Positions 9,176 to 17,624 of a stretch of 64,000 nucleotides of DNA are shown here, in pieces. The notes beneath the pieces were generated by a model that saw only the letters and a program-made list of their open reading frames with translations, ran no database searches and was not told where the DNA came from. This DNA comes from Vicinamibacterales bacterium (GTDB lineage: Bacteria > Acidobacteriota > Vicinamibacteria > Vicinamibacterales > UBA8438). The stretch's first letter is position 1, and every line of letters begins with the position of its first letter. Where the stretch lies: the NCBI GenBank assembly GCA_958296065.1, contig CATQHX010000010.1, positions 218,814 through 282,813 of the forward strand, in the 5' to 3' direction. The position numbers were made by a program, and so were the translations under genes.

Positions 9176-9199
9176 GGATTGACTCCATGGAGTCAATCC
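9176..9199. promoter_or_regulatory. Perfect 24-bp palindrome, candidate operator
   Basis: The arm GGATTGACTCCA at 9176-9187 is followed directly by its exact reverse complement at 9188-9199. A perfect 24-bp dyad with no spacer in an AT-rich intergenic patch is unlikely by chance and typical of a dimeric repressor or recombinase site. The binding protein is unknown. Confidence 0.6.
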
Positions 9200-9372
9200 A
9201 AGGAATTGGATCGACAAGTTGAAAACGCGAACAAAAGACGAATGCATTTGCTTGGCACGTATCCCTGCGCGCCCGCGTTTTCGCCCCCGTTGCAGCAGCC
9301 GTTCCGGGCCTGCTTCCAGTTGGCGCCGCAGGCGGCGATGCGCGCGGCGCCGGTCGGTTACGCTCGCCGGCG

Positions 9373-10400
9373 TGCCATCTCGTAATCGTCGAATCGCAGG
9401 GAAAGACGCGCATGATCAACCAGATCCTCGGGTCGGGCTACGCCGTCCGGGCCTCGCTCGGGCCGTGCGCGCGACCTGCCGCAGCCCAAGCGCGACGGGC
9501 GCTCGTCCGGCAAGCCGCGGCAGCAGACCCGCTTGGGGCTGGACATTGACGGCGGCTGGAAGCCGACCTGGGAGATCATCGACTCGAAGGCGAAGGTCGT
9601 CCGCGAACTGCGCAGCATCGGCCGCGGCGGCGTCGTCTCACCTGGCCACCGACCTCGATCGGGAGGGAGAGGCCATCGCGTGGCGCCTGCGGGACTTGCT
9701 GGGCGGGTCCGAGGACCGTTTCCGGCGGGTCACCTTCTCGGCGATCACGCCCGCCGCGGTGCGCGCGGCGTTCGAGCCCGCGCGCGGGATCGACTACGAC
9801 TTGGTGCGCGCCCAGCAGGCGCGCCGGTTCCTCGACCGGGTGGTCGGGTTCACGGTGTCGCCGCTGCTGAGCCGGCGGTTGCGCGCGGGGCTGTCGGCGG
9901 GCCGGGTGCAGTCGGCCGCGCTGGCGATCCTGGCCGCGCGCGACGAGACGTTCCGGGTCTTCGCGCCGGAGGAGTTCTTTGGCGTCGACGTGCTGCGTGG
10001 CGGTCGCCGGCGCGGATCCTGTGCGTGCATCGGTGGTCGATTCCGGCGGCGGGGTCGTCCGCTTCGGCGGACGCGGCGAGGCGGACGCGCTGGCGTCGCA
10101 CCTGGCGGGGGCGGCGGTCACGCTGGACGACGTGGACCGCAAGGACGCGTCGCAGCCGCCGAAGCCGCCGATCGCGACCTCGACGCTGCAGCAGGCCGCC
10201 TCGTCGCTGCTGAAGCTGTCGGTGTCGGATACGATGGCGATGGCGCAGAAGCTCTACGAGGCGGGGAGGATTACCTGCATGCGCTCGGATGCGGTGATGG
10301 TGGCTCCCGAGGCGCAGGAGGCGGCGCCGGCGCCGTGCCGGCCGAGCCGCCGCGCGATGAGCTGTCGGGCGCCGAGGGCGACCCGTCGTTCGTCCCGCCC
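9373..10400 (+). pseudogene. topA: DNA topoisomerase I (type IA) pseudogene, active-site Tyr replaced by Cys
   Basis: Successive type-IA segments appear in different frames. These are LVIVESQGKTRMINQILGSG (Toprim start, about 9376), then RLGLDIDGGWKPTWEIID, then HLATDLDREGEAIAWRLRDL (Toprim acidic motif), then FDRVVGF-type RRFLDRVVGFTVSPLLSRRL and GLSAGRVQSAALAI. The active-site segment follows: LYEAGRITCMRSDAVMVAPE. The canonical active site is ITYMRTDS, so the catalytic Tyr codon is TGC (Cys, 10276-10278). At least three frameshifts interrupt the gene. An intact enzyme would relax supercoils; this copy is non-functional. Confidence 0.85.
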
Positions 10401-10661
10401 AAGCCTGCGGTGGTCGACTGGCCGAGCTCGCGGTGCAAGGGGCCGTTGGCGGTGCTGCTCGAGCGGGGCCGGCTGGTGCTGGCGCCAGCGGACCGGAGAG
10501 CGCGGCCACAGCAGTGGAACGACGCCGTACAGACGCTCCTGGAGTTGCAGGAACAGCCGGTTTGACCCGTCCATTGAGGGTCAAGATAGGATCTTGAACA
10601 CCCGCTGCGGTACGCCACCACAGGGAGGGAACTGACAGAGCATCGTCGCTACGCTCCGACG

Positions 10662-10701
10662 AGCGTTCACGTTCGCCGAAATCAGCGTTCACGTTCGCCG
10701 A
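10662..10701. repeat. Pair of 18-bp direct repeats at a gene truncation point
   Basis: AGCGTTCACGTTCGCCGA occurs at 10662-10679 and again at 10684-10701, a 22-bp period, followed by a degenerate third unit. The repeats coincide with the 3' end of the truncated outer-membrane gene to the right, so they probably mark the end of an inserted or deleted element. Confidence 0.75.
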
Positions 10702-10979
10702 GTTCGGTGTTCAACTTCAGCGAAATATCCATACTCATCGAACCCGTGGCTCTCGCGGTCCTGCATGATGTCGGCGTGCAGGCCGAGCCGGTCGTTGAGT
10801 CTCCAGCCGGCGTGGAGGCCCAGCGGTACGAAGTTCGTTTCGTAGCCGCCGATCACAGTGAACTGGTGCAGAGTGGAGACGCCGAGGGTCAGGCGCTTCG
10901 GCCCGTCGGGATCGGCCGGCTGGGCGGCGGCGAACTGGGCGGACAGCAGGATCATGGCGATGGTGACGATGATTCGCAT
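10689..10979 (-). CDS. Exported outer-membrane-like protein, C-terminally truncated
   Basis: From ATG 10979, preceded by a purine run (AGGGGGGAATC), the gene encodes 96 residues. There is a clear signal peptide (MRIIVTIAMILLSAQFAAAQ) and then a stretch resembling the first strands of a small beta-barrel (FVPLGLHAGWRLNDRLGLHA). The reading frame runs straight into the 18-bp repeats and stops after RTRRT, so most of the barrel is missing. It was probably a longer periplasmic or outer-membrane protein broken by an insertion or deletion. Confidence 0.55.
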   Translation of the reverse strand: MRIIVTIAMILLSAQFAAAQPADPDGPKRLTLGVSTLHQFTVIGGYETNFVPLGLHAGWRLNDRLGLHADIMQDRESHGFDEYGYFAEVEHRTRRT

Positions 10980-11421
10980 GATTCCCCCCTTCCGTCCTGG
11001 AGTGCGTCAACCGGCTCCTGGGCGGGGCGCGACAGGCTCACGGACCGGCCCCCTTGCGCTCAGCCGTGCGATGGGCCCCGGGATCGTGTCCGCGACAGTG
11101 GGCGGCCAGGGCGCGAGCCGGGGTGGCGGGTGCTGTGCGAGCGGGCGGCCGCTCGGGCGAGACAGAAGCCCCTCGGCGACCGACTCGACCGGGGCGGGCG
11201 CAGCAGGGATCCATCGCCCCCTCGGGATCTCACCAGGTCCCAAGAGGCGATGGTTTCGAGGATAGTCGTGAGTGGGAGGTGAACATGGGGCAGTAGGTCG
11301 GATCCGGAACCCGGCTTCGGAGCTTGTTCGTGATGGTCGTCTTCAGCCCCCGGCTGGCTGGGAGAGGAGGCGCAAGAGATGGCCGCGACAGCGTTTCCGA
11401 CAAAGTCTTCCTATCGCACGC
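10980..11421. other. Gap without a supported gene
   Basis: Only biased-composition frames are present. The left part must contain the promoter of the truncated outer-membrane gene, and the right part that of the following membrane protein; neither has a clear -35/-10 pair. Confidence 0.4.
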
Positions 11422-11757
11422 ATGTTGATCCCGGACCAACCAGGTCGGCTGGGATCGGCAGGCGCTCGCAGTCACGAACTCCCAACACCGTACTGGCTGA
11501 CCTCGGACGAGTGGGTGTTGGTAGCGCTCGTCCTCGCTTCGATTCTCGTTTTCCTCGGGTCGGCGATAATGATTCCGCCGGTTGCGACGGTATATCGCGA
11601 GTGGCCGTCGGGCACGTGCCGCGCGGTCGTGACAGGCGATGGCGTGCCTGGCGATTGTGCGGCGCTACCGCCGTTCCATGATGTCGTTTGGGTTTCCCGG
11701 AGCTGGAATGGTCCGCGGGCTGGCGGGGCGCCGCTTGAGGAGACGGAGGGCACATGA
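11422..11757 (+). CDS. Small single-pass membrane protein, coupled to the downstream lipoprotein
   Basis: The 111-residue product has one strong transmembrane helix (EWVLVALVLASILVFLGSAI, about residues 29-48) and then a short Cys-containing external segment (TCRAVVTGDGVPGDC). The stop TGA overlaps the ATG of the next gene (ATGA at 11754-11757), a hallmark of translational coupling. The start is uncertain: ATG 11422 lacks a good ribosome-binding site and the frame is open upstream. No family is recognised; it may assist the thioredoxin-like lipoprotein encoded next. Confidence 0.5.
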   Translation: MLIPDQPGRLGSAGARSHELPTPYWLTSDEWVLVALVLASILVFLGSAIMIPPVATVYREWPSGTCRAVVTGDGVPGDCAALPPFHDVVWVSRSWNGPRAGGAPLEETEGT

Positions 11758-13373
11758 GTACTGCGGTCCCACGGAATCGGCGTACCGTCGAAGGCGCTTG
11801 GGTGGCCATCATCCTGCTGTTCCTGACCGTTTCGGCCTGCGGGCGGACCAACTCGCCGCACCCCGAGGCGACCAACGCCGACGACGCGCAGTGGGCGGTT
11901 GTCCAGGATTACCTTGACCTGCAGGCGACCTGGGAGGAACAGGCCGGCGGCATGCATGACATCTTCATGGCTGGCGACGGCACGGTCGAGGAGAACCTGC
12001 AGCGCGCGGAGGAGGAGCACGGGCAGTGGCCGGACGCCACTGCCGCCCTCGCCGCCGCTCGACAGCTCGTCGTGGCAGGCGGACCGTACACGATCGAGGC
12101 GGCCGAGTTCCTCATCGAGCGGTCCGCCGGTCCCCTTGCGATGCTCGACCCGCTACGGCACGAGAGGCTGGAGGCGCTGGTCGCTGAAGTCGGACCAGCG
12201 GAGGCCTTCGCAGCACTCCGCGCAGCCGAAGATGTCACGTGGGAGGCGCTGATCGCCAAGCTCGGTCCCGACTGGTCGGTCGTTCAGGACTACCTCGGCA
12301 GGATGCCTGGCTCGAGCGCAATGCGTACAGCGGCCGCGGAGGGCGGTGGGTCGCCGAGCATGCGAAAGCGACCGAGCGTGGTTCGAGCCGTCGCTGCGGC
12401 GCGGGCGATCCTCAGCGCGGAGGGCGTGCACGAGAAGACGGTCGCGGCAGCGGAGTTCCTCGTTGACCACGCATGGGATGTGCCGCGCGGGGACTGGCAC
12501 GGCGCCATCGGCGCCAGGGCGTTGGCGACCCACGCGCCACCCGGCTACGAGCGGTGGCCGAGAGTGTTGGGCGCCCTGGACATGGCGCCTCGCTCGAGCG
12601 GGGCTTGGGTATCTGTTTCCCCGATTGACGAGTTCTTCGCAGAGATGGCTTCGAACGCTGACAACCCGGTGCTGCGGGCGGCGGCGCAGTACCACTTGGC
12701 GGCCGGCCTGATGCGCGAAGCGAAGCGACCCATGATGTCGTCGTCGGAGCAGGACCACGCAGCACGCCGCGAGCGCGCCCTCGAGCAGGCAAAGGGACTC
12801 AGCGCCGGCGTCGAGGACGAGACGTTCGACGACTCGATGCGCAGACCGGGCGACGAGATGCCCCGGACATTCGCCCAGGCCGAGGCCGACCTGATGGCCA
12901 GCATCGAGCACGCGACGGTAGGCAGCACGCTGCCGGAGTGGACGGGGCGGCGACTCGACGGGACCGAGGAGCCGCTCTCGGCCTACAGGGGCCGTGTGCT
13001 GCTGATCGACTTCTGGGCGACGTGGTGTGTGCCCTGCATTGATGCGTTGCCGGAACTCCGCGAGATGGTCGGCGAGCTGCCGGCCGATCGGTTCGCGCTG
13101 CTGGCCATCAGCGTCGACGAGGAGCTCGAGACGGTGACCGAGTTCATGGAGCGGGAGGCGATGCCGTGGTACAACTGGCACTTGGGCCTTTCCAGCGACC
13201 TTGAGCGCATCCTCAATGTTCGCGGCTTCCCGACCTATCTGCTGGCCGACGAGAACGGCAGGATCTTGTCCAACGCCGACGGCCCGCTCGCCAGGCTACG
13301 ATGCATGGCCGAGCGGGAAGTAGCGGGTAAGGCGCCTGACTGCCCGGCAGCCGAGTGGCTCGGCACACAGTGA
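11754..13373 (+). CDS. Lipoprotein with C-terminal TlpA/thioredoxin-like domain
   Basis: This 539-residue protein has a lipoprotein signal (IILLFLTVSAC, Cys about 29), so it is probably anchored in a membrane facing the periplasm. Residues 40-380 are helical, Glu/Ala-rich and unrecognised. The C-terminal 150 residues are TlpA-like. They contain LLIDFWATWCVPCIDALPEL with the redox pair C425-x-x-C428, followed by AISVDEE and the cis-Pro region RGFPTYLLAD. The expected role is periplasmic thiol-disulfide exchange. It is coupled to the upstream membrane protein by an ATGA overlap and looks intact despite lying in the decayed island. Confidence 0.85.
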   Translation: MSTAVPRNRRTVEGAWVAIILLFLTVSACGRTNSPHPEATNADDAQWAVVQDYLDLQATWEEQAGGMHDIFMAGDGTVEENLQRAEEEHGQWPDATAALAAARQLVVAGGPYTIEAAEFLIERSAGPLAMLDPLRHERLEALVAEVGPAEAFAALRAAEDVTWEALIAKLGPDWSVVQDYLGRMPGSSAMRTAAAEGGGSPSMRKRPSVVRAVAAARAILSAEGVHEKTVAAAEFLVDHAWDVPRGDWHGAIGARALATHAPPGYERWPRVLGALDMAPRSSGAWVSVSPIDEFFAEMASNADNPVLRAAAQYHLAAGLMREAKRPMMSSSEQDHAARRERALEQAKGLSAGVEDETFDDSMRRPGDEMPRTFAQAEADLMASIEHATVGSTLPEWTGRRLDGTEEPLSAYRGRVLLIDFWATWCVPCIDALPELREMVGELPADRFALLAISVDEELETVTEFMEREAMPWYNWHLGLSSDLERILNVRGFPTYLLADENGRILSNADGPLARLRCMAEREVAGKAPDCPAAEWLGTQ

Positions 13374-14230
13374 GCGACGGGCGGGTCTTCGTGATTCCGG
13401 TGATCCGCCCCCGCCCGGCAGCTTGACCGTCACCTCCGGGGGCGCGGCGCGGGTCGTCGAGATTGGCCGCGGTCGCCGGGTTGTTGGCGGCGTGGGAGTG
13501 CCGAGGGATCACGCCGCGGCGTGGTACTGCAGTCACCCCCGTGCGGGGAAGACGAGCGGCCCATCGCGATTCGTACACTGCCAAGGCCGCCGTGCTCGCG
13601 CAGCGAGCGGCGCCTCGCATGGTCAACTTTCCGGAGGCGCTGCCGGTATCACCGTGCGTGGCGTGCGGTGGGTCGCCGTGCCGTCGCACGTGTCGTCTGG
13701 GAGCGCAGCCCGGCGCGTGAGATGCGAAGCATGCACCGTGTCGCCCGCCGGTCGACATGCTCGTGGACTGGCGGCTCCAGATCCTCTTCCAGTTGGGCCT
13801 CGTATAGCGTCTTCAATGTGGTCGCGTTCATGCTCGCGGCTCGCTGACTGCTCCGCCGGTGACGGTGCTGGGGTGCGGTTGCCACGGTCCTTGATGTTCG
13901 CACGATCTGCGGTCCTGAAGCGCCCGGGTCTGCGGAGGGTCAATTCGCGAGAAGACCGGCGGCGAGGTCACGGAGTCGATGGCGTACGCCGGCTGGCACC
14001 TGGCGTGTGCGGGCGTCAGCCACTCGTCGCGGTCGACGACGGGCGCCGGCGATGCGGGACTGGCGAGCCCGATCCGGAGCCTCGCGCACCGGGAAGGCCG
14101 CATTCGCTCCGTGACGGTCGTGACCGAGCATTGGGCGGACCCATTGGGACCGGTAAACGAGCGACCGTCGGTCTGCATACTTCCTCTACCGCCGAACCAG
14201 ATGGCTGGCGGCGTCAGAGGAGGTGGTTCG
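13374..14230. other. Gap with at most one doubtful small gene
   Basis: These 857 bases hold no recognised gene. The only segment with protein-like composition is a minus-strand frame of 60 codons, 13649-13831, starting MNATTLKTLYEAQLEEDLEP. It lacks a ribosome-binding site and turns into Arg/Thr-rich shadow sequence. It may be the remnant of a small island gene. Confidence 0.35.
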
Positions 14231-14437
14231 ATGACCAGGCGTGTTCTCCGGCTCAAGCAGGTACAGGCGCAGACCGGACTGTCGCGCTCGACCATCTTCG
14301 CGCTGCAGCAACGAGGCATCTTCCCGCGGTCGATCAAGATCGGACCCAAGGCGACGGGCTGGTACGAGGACGAGGTGCAGAATTATATCGAGACCCGTCC
14401 GCGCGGCGGCGGCCACCGGGCCGGGAAGAGACGGTGA
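14231..14437 (+). CDS. AlpA-type helix-turn-helix regulator
   Basis: A 68-residue protein starting at ATG 14231 after a strong GAGGAGGT ribosome-binding site (14216-14223). The motif VQAQTGLSRSTIFALQQRGI followed by FPRSIKIGPKATGWYEDEV is the AlpA/MerR-like winged helix-turn-helix of small phage and island regulators, which typically activate integrase or excision genes. A fragment of a second such gene lies at 17365, close to the integrase. The likely role is control of island excision; this is inferred from the family and neighbours. Confidence 0.85.
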   Translation: MTRRVLRLKQVQAQTGLSRSTIFALQQRGIFPRSIKIGPKATGWYEDEVQNYIETRPRGGGHRAGKRR

Positions 14438-14575
14438 CCGGCGGGCGGTGTCAGTGCGGGTCAGGACCGACTGCCAACCTCGGCGCCAACTGAGATCCGG
14501 TCCCGATCGTTCGCCACCACCTCTGTCGGGATCGGGTTGGCGCTGACTCCGAGAGCAGGTATCCGCGCGGGAACA

Positions 14576-15652
14576 TCATTCCTGGTACTTTCGGCTCTCC
14601 TGGTACAGCGCGAGCAGGGCTTCCCAAGGACGGGCCCGCAGGTTCAGCGGTCCGCGCGTGGCCTCCCAGCGGCGCACCGTCGTCTCGGTGACCTGGATCA
14701 GATCCCCGAACTCTGCGACCGAGCAGCCGCACTGCTCGCGCAAGGCGGCGGCCATCGCGCCCGTGGGCAGAAATCCGGCCGCCTTGTCGGCGAGGTCGGC
14801 TGGCGTGGGGCGCCGCCGCGCGGCGGTTGGGGCCGGCGGTCGATACGTGAGCGTCTTCTTGATCTGGCGGGATACCGCCGCCGAATCGCTCGACCTCGGG
14901 GCACCGGCGGCGGGAAACGCCTTCGACTGCGCCGCTACGGGTGCGTTCACGGCGCTCGAGTCGGCTGCGCTCAACACGGGCGCGCCGTTGGTCGGGGAAG
15001 CCTCGAGACCGCCGGCTGCCACCCTGTCGCGTGGCGCAGCAGGTTCGGCCGCAAGGAGCTCGGTCTCATCGACGCCGCGCAACAGAAACAGCAGCTCCGG
15101 ACTGTCGTCCAGCCGACTGCCGATGCCGGAGAGGACCGCTGCCGCATGCTTGCACATCGTCGCTCCGTCCCCGCATTCGCATGACGCCACCATGTCTTGG
15201 GGTTGCGGAAAAACACCGCTGTCGCGATCGGTGACGATCTCGGCGATGTCGTCGGAGAACCGGCCCTGGCGCAACTCCTGCACCGAACCGATCCGAGCGG
15301 CGCACGCCGTCGCGATGGCGAGCCAGGCGGCTCTCTCGAGTGGCCGTATGCGGAGCGACACATGGTAGAGCGCCGAGCCGATCACCATCGCGTCGACGCC
15401 GCCGGATGCGATTGACAGATGACACACGCAGCCGTTGCGCAAGTAGGCCCTGCCATGCGCCAGACGAGCCGCGTATTCGGAGAACGACTCGATGTGCGCG
15501 CACCAGCGCGTGCCCCAGAAGTTTCTGGCGACAGTGCGCCCCCGCAATTCCACCGGTTGCAGCTTCACGCCGCGTGCGAGCAGACGGTTTATCTCCGAGA
15601 CCGTCCGTGCTCGCTGCGCGTCGACGAGAACGTAGCGTGGATACCAGTGCAC
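14576..15652 (-). CDS. SWIM zinc-finger protein with C-terminal helix-turn-helix
   Basis: The 358-residue protein (GTG start at 15652) contains the SWIM motif C158-E-C160-x6-C167-K-H169 (SCECGDGATMCKHAAAVL), which binds zinc. Its N-terminal region (WYPRYVLVDAQRARTVSEIN; FWGTRWCAHIESFSEYAARL) matches the usual layout of stand-alone SWIM proteins. After a Pro/Ala-rich linker the C-terminus has a helix-turn-helix (CSVAEFGDLIQVTETTVRRW). SWIM proteins often sit next to SNF2-family helicases; none is visible here. The likely role is DNA or protein binding. Bases 15660-15831 upstream hold a minus-strand frame (VVRLAAFGNDVLAAADLLHQ) that may be a lost partner gene. Confidence 0.75.
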   Translation of the reverse strand: MHWYPRYVLVDAQRARTVSEINRLLARGVKLQPVELRGRTVARNFWGTRWCAHIESFSEYAARLAHGRAYLRNGCVCHLSIASGGVDAMVIGSALYHVSLRIRPLERAAWLAIATACAARIGSVQELRQGRFSDDIAEIVTDRDSGVFPQPQDMVASCECGDGATMCKHAAAVLSGIGSRLDDSPELLFLLRGVDETELLAAEPAAPRDRVAAGGLEASPTNGAPVLSAADSSAVNAPVAAQSKAFPAAGAPRSSDSAAVSRQIKKTLTYRPPAPTAARRRPTPADLADKAAGFLPTGAMAAALREQCGCSVAEFGDLIQVTETTVRRWEATRGPLNLRARPWEALLALYQESRKYQE

Positions 15653-15789
15653 TCGCAGAACCTGTTGTTACGACCGCCGGGTTCCACACGCGGGCATGTG
15701 CGGTCGTCTTGCCCTTGGTCTTCTGGTGCAGCAGGTCGGCCGCGGCGAGCACGTCGTTCCCGAACGCGGCGAGCCGGACGACCATGTGC

Positions 15790-16557
15790 TCAGTCAACAG
15801 CGACAGGCGCGCGCGCGTCAAGCGTCGGCACGTACCCGGGCGCGAAGCCGTTCCCGCAGCGGTCCGGGTCGCCGCAGTACCGGGCGCCGCGGCCGGCGCG
15901 GTAGGCTCGCCGGGCCGCAGCTTCTTCCGCGCCGCTGAAGACCGGGAACGTGTCTCCGACCACCGCATCCCAGTTCATCGTCGCGGTTTGCCGGCCCGTG
16001 TGGTAGAGCCCGAACGCGTGGCCGATTTCGTGCACGATGAGCTCTCGAATCCCGTCGCTCAACGGCCTGTGGCTTCCGTTCCAGCGTATCCAGACCTGCC
16101 CGTGCGTATCACCTATCAGCGCGCGGGCATCAATCTGGTCGCCCCCCCACTGCTCGCCGGTTTCGCTCGAGTACTCGGCGGGAGTGACGTAGCGGACGAT
16201 GACCCATCCGTACTCGGGCTGTCGGTCCTCGCAGCCGGCGCGCACGCGCTCGAGGTACGGCGTGCCGGTAAGCTGCTCGGCGACGATGGGAACCACTGCT
16301 CGCCAGTAGTGCAGCTCGCGCCAGGACAGCCGCCAGTTGTGGGCGCACTCGGTCGCGCTCCCGAGGCGGATGAAGAACCGCGGGTTCTTGTAGGGCAGAA
16401 CCCACGACTGGCCGCGGTTCGTGCCCATCCGGTCGTAGTCGTCGAAGATGAGCTCTCGATAGAGCTCGTCGTCGTACGGCATCCCGTCGCTCTGGTGCGG
16501 AACAGGCTGTGCGCTGGCCACGCCGGCGACGAGGAGAATCGGCAGGAGGAATCGCAT
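15790..16557 (-). CDS. Secreted metzincin-type zinc metalloprotease
   Basis: The start at ATG 16557 gives a signal peptide (MRFLLPILLVAGVASAQ) and a 255-residue product. The zinc site HEIGHAFGLYH (H176, E177, H180, G183, H186) is the extended HExxHxxGxxH motif of metzincins such as matrixins. The downstream MNWDAVVG segment could supply the Met-turn. Four Cys residues may form disulfides, consistent with export. It is the last gene of a leftward cluster whose first member is an SH3-like small protein. The role is extracellular or periplasmic proteolysis; the substrate is unknown. Confidence 0.85.
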   Translation of the reverse strand: MRFLLPILLVAGVASAQPVPHQSDGMPYDDELYRELIFDDYDRMGTNRGQSWVLPYKNPRFFIRLGSATECAHNWRLSWRELHYWRAVVPIVAEQLTGTPYLERVRAGCEDRQPEYGWVIVRYVTPAEYSSETGEQWGGDQIDARALIGDTHGQVWIRWNGSHRPLSDGIRELIVHEIGHAFGLYHTGRQTATMNWDAVVGDTFPVFSGAEEAAARRAYRAGRGARYCGDPDRCGNGFAPGYVPTLDARAPVAVD

Positions 16558-16568
16558 CGTCACGTCGT

Positions 16569-16778
16569 TCACCTTGGACCGCCGGTCGACGGACCCGTTA
16601 TGCAGCGCCATTTCCCTTCGATGAACTTGAGCTTTCCTCCCCGCCCCTCGCATTCCTTCTTCATCTGCGCGTGCTTCTTGAAAGCGTCGCCAACCGCCTT
16701 GGCCTGTGCATCGGTAGGCGTGTCCTTCTTCCGACACGATCCGCGCCCGCCGTGCCCGTCGGGGTCCCAGTAGCGATC
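16569..16778 (-). other. In-frame continuation after an amber codon (possible broken gene)
   Basis: Directly after the TAG of the small SH3-like gene, in the same frame, 69 further codons read like genuine protein. They include DRYWDPDGHGGRGSCRKKDT, then AKAVGDAFKKHAQMKKECEG and KFIEGKWRCITGP, ending at TGA 16569-16571, 11 bases before the metzincin start. There is no usable start codon before an internal ATG. Either one nonsense mutation or sequencing error split a 139-residue protein, or the TAG is read through. Confidence 0.55.
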
Positions 16779-16991
16779 CTACAACCCTGCGACAGGGACG
16801 AGTTCAACCTCGTCTCGCGTCACCAGAATCGGTCGCCGGCCGCGCCAGCACTCGCTGTCGACGCGAACTTCGTACAGGCCGTCCGAATCGTTCATGAACG
16901 TGACGATGCCGGTCAGGCCCTCCAAGGGCGACGGTCGGATCAAGCGCACTCGCGAACCGACCGACACGCCAGCGCGTGTGGATTCGCTCAT
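16779..16991 (-). CDS. Small SH3-like/KOW-like protein
   Basis: The 70-residue product (ATG 16991, AGGAAG upstream) is a compact beta-rich sequence: GSRVRLIRPSPLEGLTGIVT followed by FMNDSDGLYEVRVDSECWRG and RPILVTRDEVELVPV. This is the pattern of a small SH3/KOW-like barrel. It ends at TAG 16779-16781, but the same frame continues with protein-like sequence (described separately). It leads a minus-strand cluster that includes the metzincin. The function is unknown. Confidence 0.6.
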   Translation of the reverse strand: MSESTRAGVSVGSRVRLIRPSPLEGLTGIVTFMNDSDGLYEVRVDSECWRGRRPILVTRDEVELVPVAGL

Positions 16992-17624
16992 ATAAAGACT
17001 TCCTCGCATGAGCGCCCCACTGTGGAAAACCCTGTTGAAGGACTGCTCCCGACGCCTCCGCCGTCGTGCAGTTGCGGCGCGGTTTAGCGTTTTGCACTTC
17101 CACCGGGCAGGAGCCTCGCTCGCTCTGGCCGCCGTACGGGCCGGGCTCGACGGCTCGGTGCAGAGGTTCGGCTCCCGGTCTCAGCAGCGATGACGGGTCT
17201 GTCATGCTGGCAGTGAAGCGAAGCCTGCGGACGAGTCGCGGCGAGAGCAGACCGCTCACGACGTTCCCGTCTGAGCTTCGCTGAGCGGAAGCGCCCAACG
17301 CCGGAGCACCGTCTCGCAGCCGAGGGCCGGCCTCGACCGCGCGACCCCGACGGAGTCCGCGCCAGTGATTGGACCGAAGGCCACTGGCTGGTGCGAGGAC
17401 GAGGTGGGGCGCTACGTCCAGACGCGTCCGAGCTGCCGCCGGCGGACGTCGCAACGTAGCTGGTGTCGACCGCCCGCGGAAGCGCCTGTGCAGCCTCACC
17501 CGGGCGGCGAGCCCCATCCCGCTGGACGGAGCGGTAGGACCGACGACCGATTCGTCGATGGTTTGCCTTCCAAGAGCCTGCGATTGAGCCGGGCACTGCG
17601 TTGTGCCGACGGTGTCAGGGAACG
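16992..17624. other. Gap between small SH3-like gene and integrase
   Basis: Apart from the AlpA fragment at 17365 there is no supported gene in these 633 bases. All other frames are Arg/Pro/Ala-rich. Confidence 0.45.
17365..17442 (+). pseudogene. 3' fragment of an AlpA-type regulator gene
   Basis: The plus strand reads VIGPKATGWCEDEVGRYVQT then RPS, matching IGPKATGWYEDEVQNYIETR of the intact AlpA-type gene at 14231 almost residue for residue. The N-terminal helix-turn-helix half is missing. It lies beside the integrase, where AlpA-type genes usually reside, so this may be the original regulator copy, now broken. Confidence 0.7.

Noticed and set aside
9219..10565. A 448-codon plus-strand frame spanning the topoisomerase remnant
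   Set aside because: Only its central part reads as topoisomerase; the ends are out-of-frame translations. The locus is better described as a pseudogene with several frames.
10562..10584. Short inverted repeat TTGACCC/GGGTCAA after the topoisomerase remnant
   Set aside because: Only 7 bp per arm in a decayed region; too weak to call an operator or terminator.
16569..16737. N-terminal extension of the metzincin from an upstream ATG at 16737
   Set aside because: The extension is shadow sequence in a different frame from the small protein encoded there. The signal peptide begins cleanly at ATG 16557.
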